NCBI GenBank assembly: GCA_023228725.1
Contig: JALOAQ010000061.1
Location: 1-17,542, forward strand
Length of the DNA: 17,542 nt
Reading direction: 5' to 3'
Origin: Bacteroidales bacterium
Lineage (GTDB): Bacteria > Bacteroidota > Bacteroidia > Bacteroidales > ML635J-15
In this document: positions 7,643-14,185 of the stretch, piece by piece
Numbering within the stretch: position 1 is the stretch's first letter
Layout of the letters: every line of letters begins with the position of its first letter
Translations under genes and position numbers: made by a program
Notes under the pieces: model-generated
What the model saw: the letters and a program-made list of their open reading frames with translations, nothing else
Told to the model about the DNA's origin: nothing
The model's database searches: none

Positions 7643-8884
7643 ATGAACGAAGCTAGAAAGCGAATGTTTCCAAACGCAACAGACGAACAATGGCAAGATT
7701 GGAAATGGCAGGTCAAAAACCGAATCGAAACTTTAGATGAGTTAAAAAAATATATGAAACTTACTAAAGAAGAAGAAGAAGGGGTTGCAAAATCTTTAAA
7801 AACTTTAAGAATGGCAATAACTCCTTATTATTTAAGTTTAATTGATCCTGAAGACAGAAATTGCCCGGTACGAAAGCAGGCAATTCCAACAGGAGCAGAA
7901 ACATATCAATCTGCTGCTGATTTATTAGATCCATTAAGCGAAGATGAAGACTCGCCTGTTCCAGGATTAACACATCGCTACCCCGACAGAGTTTTATTTT
8001 TAATTACCGATATGTGTTCAATGTATTGCAGGCATTGTACCCGTAGGCGTTTTGCTGGGCAAACTGACAAAGCTGCACCAAGCGACAGAATTCAAAATGC
8101 AATTGATTATATCGCTAGAACTCCACAAGTGAGAGACGTACTTTTATCTGGTGGTGACGCTTTGATGGTTTCAGACAAAATGTTGGAATCAATAATTCAA
8201 CGTTTAAGAGAAATTCCTCACGTAGAAATTATTAGAATAGGAACAAGAACACCAGTTGTTTGCCCACAGAGAATTACAGACGATTTGGTAAACATGCTAA
8301 AAAAATACCATCCTATTTGGTTAAATACGCATTTTAATCATTCTAAGGAAATCACTCCAGAATCTACAACTGCTTGCGCAAAATTAGCTGACGCAGGTGT
8401 GCCTTTGGGTAATCAATCTGTTTTATTGCGTGGCGTAAATGATTGTGTACACACTATGAAAAATTTAGTGCAAAATCTAGTTAAAATACGTGTTCGTCCT
8501 TATTATATTTATCAATGCGACCTTTCTATGGGCTTAGAGCATTTTAGAACACCAGTTTCTAAGGGAATAGAAATTATTGAAAACTTAAGAGGACATACTT
8601 CTGGTTATGCTGTTCCAACTTTTGTGGTTGACGCACCCGGCGGAGGCGGAAAAACTCCTGTTATGCCAAACTATTTAATTTCTCAAAGTCCAGGAAAAAT
8701 TGTACTTAGAAATTTTGAAGGCGTAATTACAACTTACACAGAACCAACAGATTATATTAACGAATGTCATTGTGAAGATTGTAAACAAGAAATGGAAAAC
8801 GAAGGAGTAGCAGCTTTACTTAGAGGCGAGCAACTTTCCTTAGAACCTGAAGGTCTTTCTCGAAAAAAACGTCATAACAAATAA
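7643..8884 (+). CDS. kamA: Lysine 2,3-aminomutase (KamA), radical SAM
   Basis: Converts L-lysine to L-beta-lysine (EC 5.4.3.2), the entry step of the pathway, using a [4Fe-4S] cluster, S-adenosylmethionine and PLP. The 413-residue protein carries all key residues at the positions known from the Clostridium subterminale enzyme. The cluster cysteines are C125, C129 and C132 (CSMYCRHC), and the PLP lysine is K337 in PGGGGKTP. The lysine-binding acids are D293 and D330, with R134 for the carboxylate, and the zinc-site cysteines are C268, C375, C377 and C380. It should therefore be active. An ATG 5 bp upstream (7638) hits a stop at once, so 7643 is the start. A strong terminator follows 6 bp after the stop. 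EpmB-type beta-lysylation enzymes are shorter and lack this C-terminal zinc arm. Confidence 0.98.
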   Translation: MNEARKRMFPNATDEQWQDWKWQVKNRIETLDELKKYMKLTKEEEEGVAKSLKTLRMAITPYYLSLIDPEDRNCPVRKQAIPTGAETYQSAADLLDPLSEDEDSPVPGLTHRYPDRVLFLITDMCSMYCRHCTRRRFAGQTDKAAPSDRIQNAIDYIARTPQVRDVLLSGGDALMVSDKMLESIIQRLREIPHVEIIRIGTRTPVVCPQRITDDLVNMLKKYHPIWLNTHFNHSKEITPESTTACAKLADAGVPLGNQSVLLRGVNDCVHTMKNLVQNLVKIRVRPYYIYQCDLSMGLEHFRTPVSKGIEIIENLRGHTSGYAVPTFVVDAPGGGGKTPVMPNYLISQSPGKIVLRNFEGVITTYTEPTDYINECHCEDCKQEMENEGVAALLRGEQLSLEPEGLSRKKRHNK

Positions 8885-8890
8885 TAAAAG

Positions 8891-8913
8891 AACCGGTTTA
8901 GCCGGTTTTTTTT
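8891..8913 (+). terminator. Intrinsic terminator after kamA
   Basis: AACCGG and CCGGTT form a perfect 6-bp stem around TTTAG, and eight Ts follow the stem's CCGG. The upstream AAAAG run can extend the stem. It should end the atoD-to-kamA transcript before kamB. Confidence 0.85.
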
Positions 8914-8975
8914 GCTTTAAAGAGTTCATTAAGCAATTATTTAGTTAATTCTTACTAAATTCAAAATATCTTTAG

Positions 8976-8983
8976 TAGTTTTG
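8976..8983 (+). promoter_or_regulatory. Candidate -7 element for kamBC
   Basis: TAGTTTTG matches TAnnTTTG and lies between the kamA terminator and the TTG start of kamB, giving a leader of about 20 nt. No TTG is found at the -33 distance. Its place right after a terminator supports a separate kamBC transcript. Confidence 0.45.
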
Positions 8984-9008
8984 AAGAATAATTTAAAAAC
9001 TCAGATAT

Positions 9009-10019
9009 TTGCCTTTTTTAAAAGAAATATTAAAATATAAAAGCCTCGCAATTATTGGTACAGAAAAGAATACAGGTAAAACCGAGTGTTTAAATCATAT
9101 AATTCAAGCTTTAAAACATAGCAATAAAACTATTGCAATTACATCTATTGGTCTTGATGGCGAAAGTTTGGATCAAGTTACTGAAACTCCAAAACCAGAA
9201 ATTGAAATTTACCAAAACACAATTTTTTTAAGCTCTGAAAAACATTTTTCACAAAAACAAATAACAGCCGAAATATTAAATGTCTCGGAAAAACAAACAG
9301 CCTTAGGTCGTTTAGTTACTGCAAGAGCAATAGATACGGGTAAATTAATTTTCTCTGGACCTCCAGACACAAAATGGCTAAAAGAGGAAATTCAAAATTC
9401 TCAAAAATACGGAGTTGATTTATTTTTAGTGGACGGAGCCTTGTCGCGAAAAAGCACAGCATCACCCTCTGTTACAGAAAGTATGATTTTAACAACAGGA
9501 GCTGCACTTTCGGCAAATATTCCTAATTTAGTAAAAAAAACAAAGTTATTAACTGAACTAATAAAACTTCCAATTTTTGAAAGCAATTTAATAGACGAAC
9601 TTTTACAAATTGAAAACGGTGTTTGGGCTATTGATTCAGAAAATATTATTCACAATTTGGAAATACAATCAAGTTTATTGTTAAATAAAACCAAAGACAA
9701 ACTTTATTCAAAAGGAAATATAATTTTTGCAAGCGGTATTATTACAGACAATATTTTAGATTTTATGAGAATTCAAAAAAACATAAAAGAAACAGTCTTA
9801 ATTGTTAAAGATTTTACTAAAATTTTTGTTAGCCAAGAAAGCTACAAATCTTTTGTAAAAGCAGGTGGCAAAATTTTTGTTTTATTAAAACCAAAACTTA
9901 TTTCCATTTGTGTAAACCCACTATCTCCAAATGGATTTGTGTTAGATTCTAAAAAACTTAGAGAAGAACTTTATAAAGCAGTAAAATTACCGGTTTACGA
10001 TATAAAAGCACTAGATTAA
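9009..10019 (+). CDS. kamB: Lysine 5,6-aminomutase reactivase subunit KamB (predicted)
   Basis: Predicted partner of KamC in the ATP-dependent reactivation of the adenosylcobalamin enzyme lysine 5,6-aminomutase (KamDE). The 336-residue protein has an N-terminal P-loop, IIGTEKNTGKTE (15-26), of the G-T-x-x-x-x-G-K-T type seen in dethiobiotin synthetase, and an acidic FLVDGALSRKS segment (about 138-148) that could serve as the second nucleotide-binding loop. The frame is open only from 8997, holds no ATG before the P-loop, and its only usual start codon there is TTG at 9009. The stop overlaps the kamC start by one base (TAATG), so the two are coupled. Function comes from the conserved kamA-kamB-kamC order known in lysine fermenters. 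The KamDE subunits it would serve are not in the window. Confidence 0.85.
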   Translation: MPFLKEILKYKSLAIIGTEKNTGKTECLNHIIQALKHSNKTIAITSIGLDGESLDQVTETPKPEIEIYQNTIFLSSEKHFSQKQITAEILNVSEKQTALGRLVTARAIDTGKLIFSGPPDTKWLKEEIQNSQKYGVDLFLVDGALSRKSTASPSVTESMILTTGAALSANIPNLVKKTKLLTELIKLPIFESNLIDELLQIENGVWAIDSENIIHNLEIQSSLLLNKTKDKLYSKGNIIFASGIITDNILDFMRIQKNIKETVLIVKDFTKIFVSQESYKSFVKAGGKIFVLLKPKLISICVNPLSPNGFVLDSKKLREELYKAVKLPVYDIKALD

Positions 10020-11401
10020 TGAAAAGTTTTAGAAAATATATAAGCGAAATTTCAGGTTTAAGATTTATTTATGAAAATCTTGAATTAAACTCCTCTGCCG
10101 GACGAAAAAGATTGCTTAATTGTCAGCTTTTAACCAAAGAATTTGAATTAAAAGTAAATATTCAATCTTTAAGCGAAACTTATGAGTTTGTAAAAACAAA
10201 AAAGAATAAAGAGTTTGTTTCAAATATTTGTAGGACTTTAAGTCAAATTAATGATATTTCGGCAAGTATAAGCAATATTCAATTCAACAGAGTTTCTGAC
10301 GATATTGAACTTTTTGAGATTAAAAAATTTTGTATTAATTCACAAAGAGTTTTAGATTTAATTAAGAAATCAGGTTTTTCCTTGATTTTACTTCATGATT
10401 TAAGCGAAGTTATTGAGATTTTAGACCCACAAAACACAAAAATTCCTGCATTTTATATATATTCTGATTATAGCCCTGAATTATCAGATTTACGAAAGCA
10501 AAAAGACAATGCGAAAACCGTAGAACAAGCTGAAGAATTAAGATTAAAATGCTTAGAAATCGAAGATAAAATCAGAAAAGAATTAAGCAAAAAAATAGCA
10601 AAATACGTAAATAAATTAGAATATAATTTAAACCGCCTTGCAGATTTTGACATTTTAATTGCTAAGGCAAAAATCGCCTTAAAACTTAGTTTAACCGAGC
10701 CAAAATTCACCCAAGAAATAACTTTTTATCATGGTTTATTCAATCCACAGATAAAATCTATTTTAGAAAATCAAAATAAAGTTTTTCAAGCAATAGACAT
10801 TGAAATCCCTACATTTCCAACATTAATAACCGGTGCAAATATGTCGGGGAAATCTGTTTTATTAAAAACTGTTGCACTTTCCCAATTTATGTTTCAATTT
10901 GGCTTTTTTGTTCCTGCCCAAAAAGCAGAAATTTTGCCTGTAGAAGAAATTTTACTAAGCATTGGCGATAATCAAGATGAATTAAACGGACTTTCTTCTT
11001 TTGCTGTTGAAATTTTAAATATTAATAAAATTATTTCTAAGGCAAAATCAAGCACAAAAATACTTGCTCTTATTGATGAACCAGCTCGCACAACAAACCC
11101 GGATGAAGGTAAAGCTATAGCAAATGCAATTGTAGAAATACTAAGTAAATTGGAAGTAAGTTCCTTGATTTGCACACATTATAGTGGAATTAATGCTAGA
11201 AAAAAACTTAGAGTAAAAGGCTTGCAAAATATTTCGGAAAATGAAAATATAAATATAGAAAACATTAACGATTTTATGGATTATTCTTTAGTAAGTGTTG
11301 AAGACGAAAAAGCACCTGCAGAAGCAATTAGAATAGCTGAAATTCTTGGAGCTGATAAAGAATTAATAGAAAAAGCAAGAAAAAAGATAAATAAAATTTA
11401 A
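10019..11401 (+). CDS. kamC: MutS-like ATPase KamC, lysine 5,6-aminomutase reactivase
   Basis: MutS-family ATPase domain protein of 460 residues, predicted to work with KamB to restore inactivated lysine 5,6-aminomutase. The C-terminal half has the MutS ATPase motifs: Walker A ITGANMSGKSVLLKT (270-284), an ELNGLSSFAVE loop (321-331), Walker B ILALIDEPARTTNP (348-361, with D353 and E354) and CTHYSG (385-390) with the switch His. The N-terminal half is helical, with a Lys/Glu-rich coiled-coil-like stretch (about 156-215). The DNA mismatch-recognition domain of real MutS is absent, and the protein is about half its length, so a repair role is unlikely. Its ATG overlaps the kamB stop. No terminator is seen after it. 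In related clusters kamD and kamE follow here; in this window an unrelated gene does. Confidence 0.9.
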   Translation: MKSFRKYISEISGLRFIYENLELNSSAGRKRLLNCQLLTKEFELKVNIQSLSETYEFVKTKKNKEFVSNICRTLSQINDISASISNIQFNRVSDDIELFEIKKFCINSQRVLDLIKKSGFSLILLHDLSEVIEILDPQNTKIPAFYIYSDYSPELSDLRKQKDNAKTVEQAEELRLKCLEIEDKIRKELSKKIAKYVNKLEYNLNRLADFDILIAKAKIALKLSLTEPKFTQEITFYHGLFNPQIKSILENQNKVFQAIDIEIPTFPTLITGANMSGKSVLLKTVALSQFMFQFGFFVPAQKAEILPVEEILLSIGDNQDELNGLSSFAVEILNINKIISKAKSSTKILALIDEPARTTNPDEGKAIANAIVEILSKLEVSSLICTHYSGINARKKLRVKGLQNISENENINIENINDFMDYSLVSVEDEKAPAEAIRIAEILGADKELIEKARKKINKI

Positions 11402-11404
11402 TAT

Positions 11405-11437
11405 TTTGCGAAAATTCTATAAATCTTACTAATTTTG
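11405..11437 (+). promoter_or_regulatory. Bacteroidota-type promoter for the lipoprotein phosphatase
   Basis: TTTG (11405-11408), a 21-bp spacer and TAATTTTG (11430-11437) match both boxes of the Bacteroidota consensus in the 54-bp gap after kamC. The -7 box ends 18 bp before the ATG at 11456. It implies that the phosphatase is not merely a passenger of the kamBC transcript. Confidence 0.6.
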
Positions 11438-11455
11438 TTTGATAAAAATATAATA

Positions 11456-12280
11456 ATGAAAAACATTTACTTAATTCTATTTCTTACAATTTTAATTTTT
11501 AGTTGTAAAAATAAAGAAACTAACGAAAATTTTGCAAGTAAAGAAACTAACAAAGAAGTTGAAAGTTCTGAATATTTGTTAAATGCTACTTTATGGGTTC
11601 AAACTTCGGGAGAATACAGGGCTTGTTGTTATCAGGCTTTTAATTATGCAAAAATTGCAGTTGAGAATAATTTAAAAACCGTAAAAAAAGACAAAGCACC
11701 GGCAGTAATTTTTGATATTGACGAAACAGTAATTGACAATTCGTTTTTTGAAGCAAATTTAATAAAAGAAAATACTGTTTATACAAAAGAAAATTGGAAA
11801 GAATGGACTGATATGTCAGCTGCTTGTGCTATTCCGGGAGCAATTGATTTTTTAAAGTTTTTAGAATCGAAAAATGTTGAAATAGTTTATATCACTAACC
11901 GCAAAGAAGACGAAAAAGAAGCAAGTATAAAAAATATGGAAAAACTTGGTTTTCCAAAAATTAAAGAAGAGAATTATTATTCTAAAATTGAGGAAAGCAA
12001 TAAAGATGCTAGACGAACTAAAGTTGCAGAAATGTATAATATTATTTTACTAGTTGGTGATAATTTAGGCGATTTTGACAGTATTTTAGACCAAAGAGAA
12101 AATGATTATGGATTTTCTATTGTTGATGAATTACGTGAACATTTTGGAACTTCATTTATAATTTTGCCAAACCCCATGTACGGACACTGGGAAGATGCAC
12201 TTTATAAAAATAAAGAAAAATCTAATATGGAAAACAAGTATGATGCATTAAAAGGCTATACTCAATCTTGCCTTAGGTAA
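11456..12280 (+). CDS. Lipoprotein acid phosphatase, e(P4)-like (HAD superfamily)
   Basis: Predicted membrane-anchored phosphohydrolase of the class C acid phosphatase / lipoprotein e(P4) family, which removes phosphate from nucleotides and related monoesters outside the cytoplasm. With the ATG at 11456 (274 aa) the protein begins with a short lipoprotein signal and a lipobox LIFSC, with the lipid-bearing Cys at 17. A TTG seven codons earlier also opens the frame, but it lies in the -7 box and would spoil the signal. The HAD motifs are IFDIDETVIDN (85-95, nucleophile D87 and acid D89), VYITNRK (144-150) and LLVGDNLGDF (198-207). NPMYGHWE (239-246) is the hallmark of the e(P4) family. Substrate (NMN, 5'-nucleotides or other) is not readable. 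It has no known part in lysine fermentation. Confidence 0.87.
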   Translation: MKNIYLILFLTILIFSCKNKETNENFASKETNKEVESSEYLLNATLWVQTSGEYRACCYQAFNYAKIAVENNLKTVKKDKAPAVIFDIDETVIDNSFFEANLIKENTVYTKENWKEWTDMSAACAIPGAIDFLKFLESKNVEIVYITNRKEDEKEASIKNMEKLGFPKIKEENYYSKIEESNKDARRTKVAEMYNIILLVGDNLGDFDSILDQRENDYGFSIVDELREHFGTSFIILPNPMYGHWEDALYKNKEKSNMENKYDALKGYTQSCLR

Positions 12281-12356
12281 ATTTAAATAAAAACAATTAA
12301 ATTGTAAAAATATATTATCTTTACAATCATAAATTATTAACAAAAAACATATTATT

Positions 12357-14126
12357 ATGAAACAATTTTTTAAATATACCTTAGCAAGTATAGTTGGCGG
12401 TATTTTAAGCTTAGCTCTTTTATTTGGGATTTTATTTGCAATTATAACAGCTTTAGCTTCTGGTTTTAGTGAGAAAGAAGTAATTATCAAAGAAAATTCT
12501 GTTTTAAAATTAAGCCTTGGTACAGAAATTCCTGACAAAGCTTCTGATAATCCCTTCAGCAATTTTGATTTTATGTCAATGACTTCTACTAAAGCTATGG
12601 GTTTAAACAGTATTTTAAAAAACATAGAAAAAGCAAAAAAAGACGACAAAATCAAAGGAATATTTTTAGACATTGGCAGTATTCCTTCTGGTATGGGAAC
12701 TATAGAAGAGATTCGCAACAAACTTATTGATTTTAAAGAATCTGGAAAATTTATTCTTGCATATTCTTCAGGATATACACAAAAAGCCTATTATCTTGCC
12801 AGTGTTGCTGATAAAATATACTTAAATCCACAAGGGGCAATTGATTGGAAAGGACTTTATTCACAAGTAATATTTTATAAAGGAGCATTAGAGAAATTAG
12901 GAATAGAGGCACAAATTTTCCGTCATGGGCAATTCAAGTCGGCAGTTGAGCCATTTTTTGCCGATAAAATGAGTGAAGCCAGTAAGTTGCAAACAATCAC
13001 TTTAATACAAAGTATTTGGGACGATATGTGCGAAAAAATTTCTAATTCAAGAAAAATAGATATCCAAGACTTAAATCTTATTGCAGATAGCTTATGGGTT
13101 TATAATGCTGAAACCGCTGAAAAATATAATTTTATTGACGGGATAATGTATTATGATGAAATTTTAGCTGAATTAAAGAAAAAGTCGGGTTCTACAGATA
13201 AACCAGAAGATTTTATTGTGAGTTTAGCTAATTATTCAAGTGCAAAAATCAAATCAGAAAAAAATGAATCTAAAAATAAACTTGCAGTAGTTTTTGCCGA
13301 AGGCGACATTGTTGATGCTGGAAAATCTGAAGGTTCAATTGCAGGCGACCATATGGCAGAAATAATAAGAAAACTTAGAGAAGACGATAAAATTAAAGCA
13401 GTGGTTTTAAGAGTAAATTCCCCAGGAGGTTCAGGACTAGCTTCTGAAATTATTTGGCGTGAAATAAATCTAACAAAAGAGAAAAAACCTGTTGTTGTAT
13501 CAATGGGGAATTTAGCTGCTTCAGGTGGATATTATATTGCTTGCCCTGCAAACTATATATATGCTTTGCCAAATACAATAACAGGTTCTATTGGGGTCTT
13601 TGGTTTAGTTCCAAATGTTGAAAAACTAATGACAGAAAAACTTGGAATTACAGTTGATGGAGTCGGCACAAATGCACATTCTGATTTTGGACAAATTTCT
13701 AGAAAGTTTACTAGTGATGAAGCAAATTTTATACAAACCCAAGTAGAAGATTTTTATGAAGTTTTTATACAAAGAGTTTCTGACGGAAGAGGTTTAACAA
13801 AAGCAGAAGTTGATTCAATTGGTCAAGGCAGAGTTTGGAGCGGTTTAAATGCTATAGAAATTGGATTAGTTGACGAAATTGGAGGATTGAACGATGCTGT
13901 GAAAAAAGCCGTTAGCTTAGCTAATCTAAGTGATTACAGAATTGTTGAATACCCAGAAAAGGAAGACTTTTTTGACAAACTTATAAAAGATATGAACAAA
14001 AATATGAGTGCAGAAGTGATAAAAGAAGTTATTGGCGAAAATTATAAATTTTGGCAACTAATAAAAAATGTTCAAAAAATAACCGGTATTCAAGCCAGAA
14101 TGGAGTATGGTTTGGAAATAAATTAA
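12357..14126 (+). CDS. sppA: Signal peptide peptidase SppA, 67K type
   Basis: Inner-membrane serine protease that digests leftover signal peptides. It is the long form of 589 residues, with two tandem crotonase-like domains. An N-terminal membrane anchor spans about 9-35. The catalytic Lys of the first domain is K194 in RHGQFKSAVEPF, and the nucleophile Ser of the second is S389 in MGNLAASGGYY, matching the K209/S409 dyad of the E. coli enzyme. Further family segments are VLRVNSPGGSG (350-360), TGSIGVFG (409-416) and the C-terminal GRVWSGLNAIEIGLVDEIGG. It begins 76 bp after the phosphatase. No convincing promoter is seen in the gap, where a TATCTTTA near 12316 is only a partial match. A strong terminator follows. 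Confidence 0.97.
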   Translation: MKQFFKYTLASIVGGILSLALLFGILFAIITALASGFSEKEVIIKENSVLKLSLGTEIPDKASDNPFSNFDFMSMTSTKAMGLNSILKNIEKAKKDDKIKGIFLDIGSIPSGMGTIEEIRNKLIDFKESGKFILAYSSGYTQKAYYLASVADKIYLNPQGAIDWKGLYSQVIFYKGALEKLGIEAQIFRHGQFKSAVEPFFADKMSEASKLQTITLIQSIWDDMCEKISNSRKIDIQDLNLIADSLWVYNAETAEKYNFIDGIMYYDEILAELKKKSGSTDKPEDFIVSLANYSSAKIKSEKNESKNKLAVVFAEGDIVDAGKSEGSIAGDHMAEIIRKLREDDKIKAVVLRVNSPGGSGLASEIIWREINLTKEKKPVVVSMGNLAASGGYYIACPANYIYALPNTITGSIGVFGLVPNVEKLMTEKLGITVDGVGTNAHSDFGQISRKFTSDEANFIQTQVEDFYEVFIQRVSDGRGLTKAEVDSIGQGRVWSGLNAIEIGLVDEIGGLNDAVKKAVSLANLSDYRIVEYPEKEDFFDKLIKDMNKNMSAEVIKEVIGENYKFWQLIKNVQKITGIQARMEYGLEIN

Positions 14127-14147
14127 AATAAAATATTTTAAAATTAA

Positions 14148-14180
14148 AAAGCCTTGCAAGTGTTTTATTTGCAAGGCTTT
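14148..14180. terminator. Bidirectional intrinsic terminator between sppA and clpB
   Basis: AAAGCCTTGCAA (14148-14159) pairs perfectly with TTGCAAGGCTTT (14169-14180) across a T-rich loop of nine to ten bases. A-rich sequence before and T-rich sequence after the stem let it serve both converging genes. Confidence 0.92.
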
Positions 14181-14185
14181 ATTTA

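Noticed and set aside
10019..11401. kamC as a DNA mismatch repair MutS
   Set aside because: Only the MutS-type ATPase domain and a helical region are present. The mismatch-binding N-terminal domain is missing, the length is about half, and the neighbours are lysine catabolism genes.
11435..11455. Upstream TTG start for the lipoprotein phosphatase
   Set aside because: It overlaps the candidate -7 box and adds seven residues including Asp before the lipoprotein signal. The ATG at 11456 gives a clean signal and lipobox.
12293..12305. 13-bp palindrome ACAATTAAATTGT before sppA
   Set aside because: Only A/T-rich arms with one GC pair each, no T-run for a terminator, and no promoter box at the proper distance. 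Expected by chance in this base composition.
12248..12721. 157-residue open frame on the minus strand
   Set aside because: It overlaps the start of sppA and the end of the phosphatase, has an Ile/Leu/Lys-rich composition, and shows no recognisable domain. It is a frame shadow in AT-rich DNA.
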